Shown piece after piece: positions 34,530-44,269 of a DNA stretch of 64,000 nt. The notes under the pieces were generated by a model. It was not told the origin of the DNA. It worked only from the letters and a program-made list of their open reading frames with translations, and did no database searches. The number at the start of each line of letters is the position of its first letter. Position 1 is the first letter of the stretch. The stretch lies in the NCBI GenBank assembly GCA_002205965.3, contig NADL03000691.1, positions 1,302,001 through 1,366,000 on the forward strand. Reading direction: 5' to 3'. This DNA comes from Kappaphycus alvarezii. Its lineage: Eukaryota > Rhodophyta > Florideophyceae > Gigartinales > Solieriaceae. The position numbers and the translations under genes are program-made.

Positions 34530-35270
34530 GGTTTAAAGAAGAAATATAGGTATTTACCCTGATAGTATCTGTTTTCAGTCTTTCTCCTCCACTTGATTCC
34601 ATTTGATGCATTTGTGGCACAAAGTATGTTTGGTTCAGAGTTTTGGTTTATCCAAATAGTCCTTATAAGCTGTGTAAACTGCTTCTTCTTGCGCGGATCA
34701 AGCAAGTTGGCAGAAAATTTCAAGACAAGTCCCGAATAGTAGGAAGTTGAGAATCAACTTCAAAGCCAAGAACCATTTTTCTTACGCTGGTCACAGACCA
34801 TCAGTGGTAGACCTTGTTCTTTCGATAATTTCTTTTAGCCCTCTCAACTATCGTCCTTATCCAACCCTTTTGTTAGTTCAACTATACCACGGTAGCACAT
34901 TTTGTCGCTTACAACACCTTCTTCTTGCGATAATTGATTCCCAATATATCTTCTCCCGATGATATACCCCTATCACATATCACGGGATATCCCCGTCACT
35001 TACCTATCTTTCTCTCAACAAACTTCTAACCTCTCTACCAACGACATTACCGACGTCGACGCCTTCTGAAGAGTTGAGATCAGACCAGTCCGTCTAGCGA
35101 GCAAGCATCCACAAATGCTCCGTGCCGTAGAGTCCCATCTCAGGAAGGTTAGTGTCCTTCTGCGTGGCCGTAATGACCCCACTCTCGCGACATTACGTCT
35201 ACCCCTAGACGCCTTTGGGTGTTGTTTGGATATCGACGGCTTCCATCACGGTGGAACAGTAGAGTTTCCC
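34530..35270. repeat. Flank of E3; no gene
   Basis: 34,530-34,960 resembles 27,990-28,340 downstream of E2, including TATAAGCT...AAACTGCTT and the CGGTAGCACATTTTGTCGCT phrase near 34,890. From about 35,040 to 35,270 the base composition becomes GC-richer. I see nothing identifiable there, though it may be the worn 3' end of family F. Confidence 0.4.
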
Positions 35271-35274
35271 GCTA

Positions 35275-36045
35275 CTAGGTAGCGGGCGTGGGGTGTTCGG
35301 TACCACTGAGTAGTTCACTATGGGCCTGTTTCTTTGGGGAACAAACGGAGCCGAGTGAGAATCTGACCTTCCTTGCGCCATCAAGTATTGCGAAAAAAAA
35401 GTCCCTCACGGAGCGGTTCAAATCACACTTTGCTGTCTTGGGCGCTTTTACACGAGGTAGCAGATCGCATACGATTGCCGCTACCACGTGACCGATCCCG
35501 TAGTCACGCCACACAGGTACACTGTGCAGGCGAGGGCACTGGAGACGTACGGAAAGGTTCGGGGGTTTTGATGCAAAGGCACGCTGCAGCAGCCGTCATG
35601 TCCAATGCGGTCAGCTTGATGGTTGGTCTGAAGGTAGCATTTTAGGGAGCGTAGTTCCTTCCACATTACGGTGTCGGTATACCCTTTTTGAGTCGATTGT
35701 GGTTGTCTGGAAAACCATGGGATAGATCGGATATACCTTCCAAGAGTAAAACACCCAAACGTTTCCCCCAGTGAACCGGTGGAGCTCAGACACGAACTGC
35801 TTGACCCATGCTTGTAACCTGTTGAGGTTTTGTTCTGGTTCACGGAGCAGGGAACGGAGGTCACTTTCTACATTGGCAAACCTATTTTTCAATCATTAAA
35901 ACACCCCAATATTTCCTCCTCTCTAGAGCGAAGTAGACCAGTCAAAAATAGAGGAAAGATTCTCGGTGGCTTAAGCTTCTGCGGGACGTCCGACCAAGCG
36001 GCCTCCGCCCTTGCAAAAAATGTTGCGGAATCCTCCGGGCTGTCC
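35275..36045 (-). pseudogene. Family F protein, C-terminal region, interrupted by an RLE tail
   Basis: Minus-strand fragments match the family F region at 44,921-45,490: AWSDVPQKLKPP (versus LWSEVPQNLKPP), then LRSLLREPEQNLNRLQAWVK (versus LRSPRPDLIALHTHIQHLV), then, after an interruption, WRDYGIGHVVAAI and LLPRVKAPKTAKC (versus WQRYGVGHVIASI and LLHVKASKTA). The interruption is the plus-strand RLE tail at 35,515-35,770, about 255 bases. Past KTA the two copies still align to their ends, so this is a genuine protein tail. In the 45 kb copy it follows a reverse transcriptase, so it is probably the C-terminus of a non-LTR retrotransposon protein. Its own function is unknown to me. Confidence 0.55.
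35505..35770 (+). mobile_element. RLE retrotransposon, 5'-truncated 3' end, plus strand
   Basis: The plus strand reads the last codons of the RLE protein (VLMQRHAAAAVMSNAV, LMVGLKVAF, stop at about 35,643), then a tail that runs through ACCCTTTTTGAGTCGATTGT to GAGTAAAACACCCAAACG. It is the near-inverse of 36,045-36,300, so the two copies face tail to tail across about 275 bases of family F sequence. Confidence 0.75.
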
Positions 36046-36704
36046 AAAGGGAAAAGGTTAGGGTATTTTACTCTTGGAAGATATATCCGATCTATCCCAT
36101 GGTTTTCCAGACAACCACAATCGACTCAAAAAGGGTATATCGACACAGAAATTGGGAAGGAACTACGCTTCCTGAAATGCTACCTTCAGGCCAGCCATCA
36201 AGCAGGCCGCATTGGACATGATGGCTGCTGCGGCGTGCCTTTGCATCAAACCCCCCCAAACATTTCCGTACGTCTCCAATGTCCTCACGGCCAAGTTACT
36301 TGCTACGTCATTTAGAACTGCATATGCACCCGGGGGCCACCCTCCAACAGTGGAGATTGGCACAGGCACGAGCTTACCTCTGGTGGAGGTCACGATATAT
36401 GATTGATATCTTCTCTGCTTTGCATTTCGCGCCACATTAAGAGAGGACATCAGGTTGAAGGCCCTCACTCTCCTGTTAGAGGGAGCGAGGGGATTCACGA
36501 AGGTAACTTCAAAAAGGTCGGTCCCTCCGCTGCTTCCCATTGCCTGGATGTCGGGTCCCGTGCTGTGGAGACCATGGCTTGGCTCTACGACAGGATGACG
36601 CGAAGCTCTTACGAGGTCTTTTGCGAGAGGGGTTACGGATATCCAAATGCTATCCTCCTTCGTCCTCGCCTTCCTCTTCGCAATCGTCTGACAAGTTGAA
36701 CATT
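36045..36704 (-). pseudogene. RLE retrotransposon endonuclease and C-terminus, minus strand
   Basis: The minus strand from about 36,700 reads a phase-shifted endonuclease segment (DL.RA..HPVVEP), then an open frame of 125 codons (36,540-36,163): MGSSGGTDLFEVTFVNPLAP, VPISTVGGWPPGAYAVLNDV, MQRHAAAAIMSNAACLMAGL and a stop. A tail of about 115 bases follows to 36,045, ending in the TTCCAAGAGTAAAATACCC motif. It is the left part of the third repeat A copy. Copies 1 and 2 retain only its endonuclease piece. The high-coordinate end is the 5' truncation point. Confidence 0.8.
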
Positions 36705-39025
36705 TGGACCTTGAAGGGGAATAAAGGGGGTATCCTTATTGAGATGTGTGGACTGGCTGAGACCCATTTGGAGTTGCAAATCTGCATGTAATATTAAATA
36801 CATGTACCGATGGTCGAAGCAATGTACAAATCATTGCTATTGAATGTTAGCACCAGCAACAGTCCACCAGAAAGTCGATGGGATGCCAGCACGTGGAAAT
36901 GATTTGGTTCCTTAATTTTTGAAAAGTGTAGTTCGGCTATCCCCCGATGTATGCTAGACATGCTCAGGATAATGCTAAATCCCCGATCCGGCACTGATAC
37001 CGTCGTCCATGGAGTCCGAAGAGTCGTACAGAAGTTCGGGCACACCTCCGAATACGCATTGCTGACTGTTGACCTCAAAAATGCATTCAATTTGTGCAGT
37101 CGGACAGCTTTCCTGGCAGCAGTCAAACACCAGGTCCCCGACCTGTTCCCGTGGGTGGCATACTGCTATGCACATGAGCCCGCTTTCTTGTGGTTTGGCA
37201 GCCATATAATCCGGAGCGTGCAAGGAACGCAACAAGGGGCCAATCTCGGTGGGCTCCTTTTCGATCTTGCGCTGCACCCCGTTATCCTCAAAATCCAACG
37301 GTTATTGAAATCAGGGGATGACGAAGAGCAGCAACCCGGCAACCTGCTCTTTCAACTCTGGTACCATGATGATGGGTACATCATCGCAAAACGCGACCAC
37401 CTCCGCAAGGCACTGGACATCTTGTCATCGCCAGAGGCCACAGCTCGGGGTCTGCACCTAGCAGTGCCGAAATGCAGAATCTGGTGGCCAACTCCACCAC
37501 TGGAGTCAGTGCAACGCCTCTATCCAAGAGAACTCACACAGGAGTACAGCGAGGGCACAGTTGTCCTGAACGCTCCGGTTGGCACCAACGGGTTTACCCA
37601 GCAGCACTTCACAGGCCATGTGAAGTCCCTGAAGCCGTTCCTCGACACTACCATCGCCTTGGGGAACACGCATATCGCGTTCCAGCTCCTGCGCAACTGT
37701 TTCGGGGTCTGTAAGCTCGGATACCTGTTACGGGTGGTGCCACCAGCTTGCACTGCGGAAGGCGCTGCAATATTCGATGCAATGATGGAGAACTGTGTGC
37801 GCACACTGGCTGGGGGCGTCCTCGACCCCGACATATTTCGAGAACTGCAGTTGCCCATGAAACCGATCACCGCCAAGAAGCCATCACTAGGAATTGGACT
37901 CACTTCGGCGAAGTCAATTGCAGCTGCAGCCTTCCTCGCCTCCAGCGCAGCGTCCAACAGGCTGTGTGCAGCCCTCCTCCCGGCGGCAATTACGGATCTC
38001 TCAACGTACCGAGACAACGTCGAGGCGCACCAGATTTGGTCCCTCTCTTGCTCCCAGTCCAGGATTATCCCCTTTAGTGCCCTCTGCTCAGACAAAACAC
38101 CATCACAGAAGACACTATCGGACGCCATCCACGAGCGGGTGCAAGAGGAGATCGATGTGGGCGACAATAGAAGGCAGGCCTTCCGTGCCTCCATGGGGCT
38201 CCCCGGCGCGAAAGATTGGGTCTACTGCACCCCATCTCCGGGCCTTAAGACTAGCATTGAACCAAGAGAATTCTCAATATGGTTCCAATACTATTGCCAA
38301 GTCCCGCTCTTTCCTCCGGAAACACCATGCCCCAAGCGGAACTGCCCCGAAACTCTCGACTGTTTCGGCGACCATCTGTTGCACTGCTTCCACGGGGGCG
38401 AAAGGACGCGAAGACACGACTGTCAGGTTCGTTTATTGGCAAGCGATCTCATGAAAGCCGCACGACATCCAGTGATCGAGCCGCGAGAAGGGGTCCACCG
38501 CACAAGACCCGATATTCGCGCAATGGGACGAACTGGCAGAACAGACTTCTTCGATGTCACCTTCGTCAACCCCCTAGCGCCCTCGAACAGGAGAGTGAGG
38601 ACATTCAACCCACTCACCTCGCTTAACGCGGCAAGAACGGCGAAACACAGAAGATACGAGTCCTTTATCGCGTCTTCCGCCGGAAGTAGGCTAGTGCCCG
38701 TCCCTATCTCTACCCTCGGGGATGGCACCCGGACGTCCACGTGTTGCTAACCGACGTCGCACGCAACGTCGCTATGAGGGCAAGGGAGACCTACGCAAAG
38801 GTCAAAGAAATCTTAACACAGCGTCATGCCGCAGCAGCAGTAATGTCCAATGCAGCGTGCCTGTTGGCCGGCCTCCCGTCAGTTTTCTAGCGTTTTGACG
38901 TCTTCCTGTCATTTCTTTACATTGTAAGCCTTTACCATCACGACATCTCTCAGGGAACAGCTGACCATATTTTTCATACATGAAAAACACCCCAAATTTC
39001 CAAAAAAAGGATAATGGGTGCCAGC
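36705..39025 (+). mobile_element. Inserted non-LTR retrotransposon bounded by ACATT repeats
   Basis: Repeat A copies 1 and 2 run uninterrupted through GTTGAACATTGAG (171-180; 14,099-14,108). Here the same place reads GTTGAACATT (to 36,704), then 2,321 foreign bases, then ACATTGAAGTGATGAGCG from 39,026. ACATT is present on both sides and once in the empty copies, so it is a probable 5-base target-site duplication. The insert carries 235 bases without recognised content (36,705-36,940), the RT-endonuclease frame, and a 3' tail ending near AACACCCCAAATTTCC and a short A run. Confidence 0.8.
36951..38890 (+). pseudogene. RT plus restriction-like endonuclease protein, nearly intact but truncated
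   Basis: The main frame has 599 codons (36,951-38,750). RT motifs by residue: A at 39-47 (TVDLKNAFN), B at 92-104 (GTQQGANLGGLLF), C at 138-142 (YHDDG), D near 167-175 (GLHLAVPKC). Thumb and linker follow, then a C-x4-C...H...C knuckle (CPKRNC, GDHLLHC), R-H-D near residue 487, R-P-D near 519 and TDFFDVTFVNPL near 532. These are the marks of an endonuclease of the R2/NeSL/Utopia kind; I cannot assign the clade. One G is missing in the run at 38,717-38,721. With the frame moved at that point, the conserved end (GWHPDVHVLLTDVA, MSNAACLLAGL) runs to a stop at 38,888-38,890. The N-terminal part before RT motif A is absent, so the copy is 5'-truncated and inactive, though it is the best preserved in the window. 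Confidence 0.88.
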
Positions 39026-39149
39026 ACATTGAAGTGATGAGCGAAAATTTGTTTTATCTTGCACAGTAGTGCTTCTAAAACCCCTAGGATACTCTGGGCC
39101 ACAACGAGGGCGGAATGATGGGGTAATTTTCTTCGTCGTCACACACTGA

Positions 39150-39320
39150 CAGGCGAGGACGCATGCGACATTAGACGGTACAGCCTGCGCTGTGTGTCTA
39201 TGCATGAGGACCATTTTGGCTCTCGAGAAGCTCTCCACTGCCCTCGTGGCCGCATTTGCTGCCAAATCCGAGACAAACGCGTATGCCTCCTGGTGCCATC
39301 CTCCCAAATCGAGCCGCAAC
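39150..39320 (-). pseudogene. RLE retrotransposon C-terminal fragment (repeat A copy 3)
   Basis: The minus strand reads LGGWHQEAYAFVSDLAANAA, RAVESFSRAKMVLMHRH and PSNVACVLACQ. This is the cleanest version of the fragment also present at 400-575 and 14,327-14,503. The L-G-G-W-H is intact here and partly worn in the other two. Confidence 0.8.
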
Positions 39321-40164
39321 CGACTATATCATTCAAGCATTAAAGCACCCCATATTCCTACCCTGTACTGCACAGTAAAGAGATTATTTACTCCTTATCT
39401 AGTGTGCTCACCGACTGACTGACTACTCAGATAAAGAGTGAACTGAATGGGCCAAATGGGTCACGTGCAGTGGGGCATTAGGCGCTGCACAGAATTATCT
39501 GTATATCCGCAGATTTAAGGCAGCAGTTTTATCACCCCCCTACGTAGTGGGGGGAATAATGGGGCATTTTACTTCGTCGTCTGACACTTCTAATCGGGGA
39601 ATGTAAACGGATACTACATAATCTTCGGAAAATAGCCGCCCTATATTCCTAATCAGTGAAGCACCCCAATTTCTCCCCCACGGTTTTATCAGCACGAAAT
39701 TATAATGTAACGCAACCCAGTTCTAGTGAATACAGTACTGTGCAATGTATTCAGTTATGTAGAACACTGTACTGCCACTCCGGGAGGAAGCTTGAAGACT
39801 CGACGAGCAGTCTCTTTTCAGTGAATCTGTCCGAGTTGTGTTGAATTTGGGGTGGGGCGCGGGGGGTGCTTATACCGTAACAGATCCTGGCTGAATGGAA
39901 TTTGTTGTGAGTGACATTTACGGCGAGTAAATTGAGCCGACCCTACAAGGAATGTTATTTAGTGTTACCTATCTGTTGCAACAGATAGAAATTGGCAGCG
40001 AGTGCGACCGAATCCATTGGACGGTTGAGAACAGATAAGACGAATACATGTTTATACATTTGTACAAGCATCTACATCTTCAGGAGTGTATCTCGCGGTA
40101 CAGTGCTGGACATCGTAACATGCTGGGTTGTACATTGCAAATTAGTATTTGCCAATCATAAACT

Positions 40165-40989
40165 GTGTAAATGGGGGTTAATTTACAGTGGTAGATATGT
40201 GGGTTGGTATCCAGTAAATTTGTACCGGAGCGTAGATATCGTATCATTGTCAAGCCAATTGCGAAACCGTACGATGCGTCGAAAGCTGTGGATGGCACTC
40301 CAATCTACCAGAAGGTGGAAGGGAGGCCAGCCAGCAAACAAGCGGCATTGGAGGTTACTGTCAAAGCGGAGTGCCGCTGTAAAAGAATGGCTCTAACCTT
40401 CGAAAACCGTTCCATTGCGCGGGTGGCAACGGTTCTCGTGAGTTCCTTGACGACGGAGAACGCCGCCGGATGCCAACCTCCAAGCGTTGAGATGGGAACA
40501 GGAACCATCCCGTTTCTCCCAGGCAGCTCAGCAAGGAACCGTTGGTATTTCCGCTGCTTCTCTGCGTGAGCTGCGTTGAGGCTTGTGAATGGGTTAAAAG
40601 CCCTGGCTCTTGCGCGGGAGGGAGCGAGCGGGTTGACAAAGGTTACGTCGAAATAATCCGTGCCACCGCCGGCTCCCATCGCCCTGATATCCTGCCTCGT
40701 CCTGTTTTGGTATTGTAGACGAGGTTCGATAAATGGACGTCGGGCGGCTCTTGCAAGGTCGTTCCCCAGTAAAGTCACCTGGTTGTTATGGCGAGAGTTC
40801 CGCTCGCAGCCAAAGCGACAATGTAGCAAGTGGTCCCCGTAGATATCCACCATTTCATGGCATCCTGCTTTGGGGCAAGGGGTACCTGGGGCGAATAAGG
40901 GGTTTGGCAAAAGTACTGGAACCACACGGAAAAGTCTTTGCTCTTGATGTGCGTCCTCAATCCAGGGCAAGGTGCATAGTAGACCTAGC
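40165..40989 (-). pseudogene. RLE retrotransposon endonuclease, 5'-truncated insertion
   Basis: An uninterrupted minus-strand frame covers nearly all of the insert down to a stop at 40,305. It contains the C-x4-C...H...C knuckle (CPKAGC, then GDHLLHC), R-H-N, R-Q-D where R-P-D is usual, TDYFDVTFVNPLAPS, then VPVPISTLGGWHPAAF and SNAACLLAGLPSTF. The RT domain is missing. The insert is flanked by CATAAACT at 40,157-40,164 and 40,990-40,997. The empty site in repeat A copies 1 and 2 reads CATGAACT once (1,409-1,416; 15,337-15,344). An 8-base target-site duplication and 5' truncation fit target-primed reverse transcription. The 3' tail (40,165-40,304) differs from the GTAAAACACCC tails, so this is a separate subfamily. 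Confidence 0.88.
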
Positions 40990-42018
40990 CATAAACTTAA
41001 TGTATGTAGCATGCTGCTTCACGGATAGCTAGTCAGAAAGGAGTAAGAAGAAAAACCACCGTGCAATACCATCAGTGACGACTTATCGCGCACAACACTC
41101 TAGCGGCGTGGATACAGCCGACCACATCTTCCATAAATTAAAATAGCCCAGAATTTCCCCTGGCGAGTAAAGGTAGCCATTCAAGTAACTATTCATTCAG
41201 GTGACAGGAGAACAAAATGGAGCGAATTGGCTACCTCAAACGATACGGGGAGGTAGACACTGGATACCATTGACGCCCCTGTCACGGCAAAAGTAGCATG
41301 ACAGGACAAAGCCGCCTTGTAACTGGGTACGATAGATCGAATACAGCTCGAAAGAGTGAAAACATCATAACCTTCCCTCCCTGTGTCAGGACACCCAAAG
41401 AATACACAGGTCACCTACAGCCCATTCAGCGCCATGTAGAGATTAAGAGGAAAGGTTTGGGTGTTTTACTCTTGGAAGACGTATCCGACCAGAGAGATTA
41501 GATCAGAGAGATTAGTGATGGTTGACAGCAAGGGCGCGGATTCGGCAACAAGAAGTTTTCCGTTCGGGGTGCAGAGATTCAGAAGGCGGTAATTGGAGCG
41601 AGGTATTGAGAGAAACTTTACTTCAATGAGTATCTCGGAGGGCGTGACCTTGTATAAGTTATGGAGAGAATATTCCGCTGAGCCGCTGTATCGTGTAGGA
41701 AAAAGTTTAGGTGTTTTACTCTTGGAAGATATGTCCTATCTATCGTTCAGTGGAAGAAAGTTACAGGCTTGATTGGACGCTCTCGGGAAGTTTCGTAAAC
41801 TACTCTCGAGGTAGTTTACGGTGTCTTGGTGATCCTTTAGTTTTTAGACCTGATCAAATCATACTGAAGTGTTCGAAAAACAAATAGCCTTTGTCTTCGT
41901 TACACATCGCCTATCTCCGAAAATCCCCGATTCTCAGCCCTCCTATATCTTGTAGTAAATACACTCCCGATTTCCCATTTTGAACGGTAAAACACCGCGA
42001 GATTCGTCTCGAGTTCAG

Positions 42019-42027
42019 TATAAATAG
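42019..42027 (+). promoter_or_regulatory. TATA box of the truncated paralogue
   Basis: TATAAATAG lies 172 bases before the ATG at 42,191, exactly as in the copy at 2,393. Confidence 0.6.
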
Positions 42028-42190
42028 TTCTGAAGTTGCAACCATAGGACGTCCATTTCATCGAGACAACCGAGAGAGGCAATTTTACTGTCCCTGGATC
42101 ACTGGGAGCTCATCGAAAGCAGACGCAATCCTGTTTAAACACCCCTATTGACCAGATAATCTTGCTCCAAGAACAAGTCAAAAGCTCAGG

Positions 42191-42403
42191 ATGTTTCAGA
42201 GGGTCAAGATCATTGTATTCTTCTGCATTTTCGTTGCCGCAGGAAGCGCAGGTGCTTGTGGTGAAACGGATTCCATTCCCACTGTGGATTCTATGGAAGT
42301 ATCAGCTAAAGCTCTTCCGGAACCTGAATGTCCATGTGTGATAGTGTCGGAGAATCTGAACAGAACTGAGCATAATGATAAAAAGAAAAACAATATTTTT
42401 TGA
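42191..42403 (+). pseudogene. Secreted-protein paralogue, truncated by a copia fragment
   Basis: It starts with the same 20-residue signal peptide as the gene at 2,565 and continues GACGETDSIPTVDSMEVSAK, LPEPECPCVIVSEN. After about codon 54 it runs into sequence equivalent to a copia gag start (AACAGAACTGAGCATAATGA), which gives a spurious tail LNRTEHNDKKKNNIF. The few differences from the 2.5 kb copy (for example Ala-Ala-Arg to Gly-Ala-Cys around residue 21-23) are amino-acid changes. The rest of the gene is gone, so it is a 5' gene fragment with an intact promoter. Confidence 0.7.
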
Positions 42404-42460
42404 TAGCTGATCGACGGGGATAGCTCGATAGTCCTAGATTTCCTCAATAGGACTCTCTAT
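42354..42460 (-). mobile_element. Copia-like gag start, orphan fragment
   Basis: This resembles 4,297-4,400 (GATAGCTGATCGACGGG is shared). It provides the 3' truncation of the secreted-protein paralogue. No LTR follows it on the right in recognisable form. Confidence 0.55.
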
Positions 42461-43124
42461 CATAGATTAAACAAATGCTCAAATTCTGTACAAAAATCAA
42501 TATCACCGTAGTGCAATAATATATTACCAAATGGTTAAGCAAACGTAGAAGTTTAAATAAAGGTACAGTATTTCAATAAATAGTGCTCCACTCTATTATT
42601 TACTGTACACTAACAGCACAACCGTGCCACTGCAAAAAAGCACAGAATAAAAAAAAGAAACAACCCCATTTCAGAAAGCGCACAGTATTTGAAAATTTTG
42701 CGCGCCATTTCCAAATGAAGAGCACAGTACTGATAAAGAGCCCGAAACGGCGATGGACAGTGCCACCAAAGCCCTTCATTGGCAATATTTCCATGTGGCT
42801 ATGGCCGTCCCCAGTCGCCCCTTACAACGACCCCGCTTAATTCATCGCTCCCGCCCGCACCTCCACTGCAATCTATCACATCACTGCCGCGTACTCCTTC
42901 GCCCCTGCCAGCTCAACCCCCTCTGCTAGGCATTCCGGTCTCAGATGCTATTTCGCACCCCACCGCTTCCCTGACCTCGGCCGTCCCTTCAATTCCACCA
43001 GGCAGCTCGGCCATACACGGGTTTGCAAGAATGATTCTTATCTTTCAAACAGCATGGGCTCCTCTCAACCCACCGACACCGCTGTCAATGTGCCCTCCCC
43101 ATCGGCGGTGCCGATGCTTTTCAC
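42460..43124. other. No gene assigned; Pro/Ser-rich frame before the transposase
   Basis: 42,779-43,150 is open on the plus strand for 124 codons (SLPPAPPLQSITSLPRTPSP), reflecting C-rich DNA. It could be a worn N-terminal region or accessory frame of the transposase element, but low-complexity composition makes it weak evidence. I found no terminal inverted repeats here. Confidence 0.3.
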
Positions 43125-44262
43125 TTGTTAGCCTCAGCTACAGTGGCTAGGGAGCAGGAGCTCCGAAAATACACCAACATTAGGCTGGACCAGGAGATTG
43201 ATGACAAAAATGACAGTTTGTGTCCAGTGTTTGATGCCTTTTATGGTTCCGTCGGAAAAAAAGGTATTCGCGAAATGTGCAACTTCGATGCTTCACAGTC
43301 CAAGCAGCTCTGGAACTACTTTTCAAGCACAGTTCAAGAGGTGCATAATGTAGGGCCTGGGTGTAAATGCGCCTACAATGGCATGGACTTGTTATTTATG
43401 ACTCTAGTCGTATTGAAGTGCGGAACGCAGTAAGACATCGCAGCTCGTGTTTTCAATTTGAAAGGACCTACATTCGAGAAGATGATTGTAAAGTATATTG
43501 ATGGTATATGGAAGTTTGCGTACGAAAATTTAATAAAAGAAATGGATAGCGTATATCCATGTGTTGAGTTACTGGAAACTTGTATTCGATTCAAGTACTG
43601 TACTTGCGCATGTTATGCGACTGACGTTACATTTCAGCAAGGTAACAGGCCTTCGGGAATCATGCAGGAAGGTAAGAAGTATTTCTCAGGCAAGCACAAG
43701 CTTTACGGCTATAAAGTGGAAGCCAACGGTTTTAAAAAAATGGAAAAGCAATTAACTGCAGCCGGAACCACCCCGGAAGTGTCCGACTTGGAGATATTTC
43801 AGCGAAGTTGGCAATTTCATAAAAAGGCTTTAAAAAAGAAACAGTTTGAAGTCAGGAGAGTATCCTCAGCATTGGGTCTTTTTAATGAATAAAGGCTACC
43901 AGGGTGCTGGGGAGCTAATTCGAGCAAACATTTCGAAAAAGAAACTTAATAATGGATTCTTACTCGCAGAAGACGTAGGAAGGAACAGAAAATTTTCATC
44001 CGATTGCATAATCGTGGAGAACTGGTTTGGTCGGCTGTGCACTCTTTGGGGAGTGATCGGAGGGAAATGGAGGTGGAGGGAGGCTTGCTACGATACGGTG
44101 TTAGAGCTTTGTGCTGCACTGACTAATTTTCACATAAGCTACCACCCTTTGAGGGCCGAGGATGCCCAGATGCATAGTTCAGAAAGAAAACGTTTGTATT
44201 CAATCGGAACTGAGTCGCACAATAAGCGGCGTGCAGAACAGGCCGCCTCCCGCGAGAAATGA
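43125..44262 (+). pseudogene. IS5/PIF-Harbinger-type DDE transposase, broken
   Basis: About 375 codons in two frames. The first frame has a TAA at 43,431-43,433 and then continues in frame (FNLKGPTFEKMIVKYIDG) to 43,892. The second frame, reached by a one-base shift near 43,850-43,885, runs to 44,262. Family marks: ATDVTFQQGNRPSG (first catalytic Asp), YFSGKHKLYGYKVE, VSDLEIFQR, NKGYQGAGEL (Asp of the usual D-K-G-Y-Q-G replaced by Asn), CIIVENWFGRLCTLWGV (catalytic Glu) and ALTNFHISYHPLR. This is the DDE_Tnp_4 superfamily. I recall close relatives mainly in oomycetes, from memory only. One stop, one frameshift and a lost catalytic Asp make it inactive. No TIR or target-site duplication was recognised. 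Confidence 0.85.
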
Positions 44263-44269
44263 GGCGCTT

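Larger units (their letters stand above)
39026..42354. repeat. Segmental repeat A, copy 3 (right part)
   Basis: From AGTGATGAGCGAAA this aligns with 189-2,750 of copy 1, including the promoter and start of the secreted-protein gene. By eye it is more diverged than copies 1 and 2 are from each other. It carries an 825-base RLE insertion (40,165-40,989) absent from copies 1 and 2. A palindromic-looking stretch with TAAACTACTCTCGAGGTAGTTTA at about 41,797-41,819 is private to this copy. Its right end at about 42,354 is a junction with a copia gag-start fragment. Confidence 0.85.

Noticed and set aside
1874..36090. The GGGTGTTTTACTC words as telomeric repeats
   Set aside because: They are single words attached to a longer unique tail, not tandem arrays, and match the 3' end of the RLE element.
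37520..38454. Long frames of 186-224 codons on both strands over the RT-endonuclease gene
   Set aside because: Shadows of the 599-codon frame, rich in Arg, Ser and Pro as expected from out-of-frame reading.
41790..41830. Palindrome around CTCGAG as a possible regulatory hairpin
   Set aside because: It occurs only in repeat A copy 3, is short, and could be an isolated small inversion-duplication. No partner feature was found.
42779..43150. Proline-rich frame before the transposase
   Set aside because: Not called as a gene because C-rich low-complexity DNA gives such frames freely; kept only as a remark.
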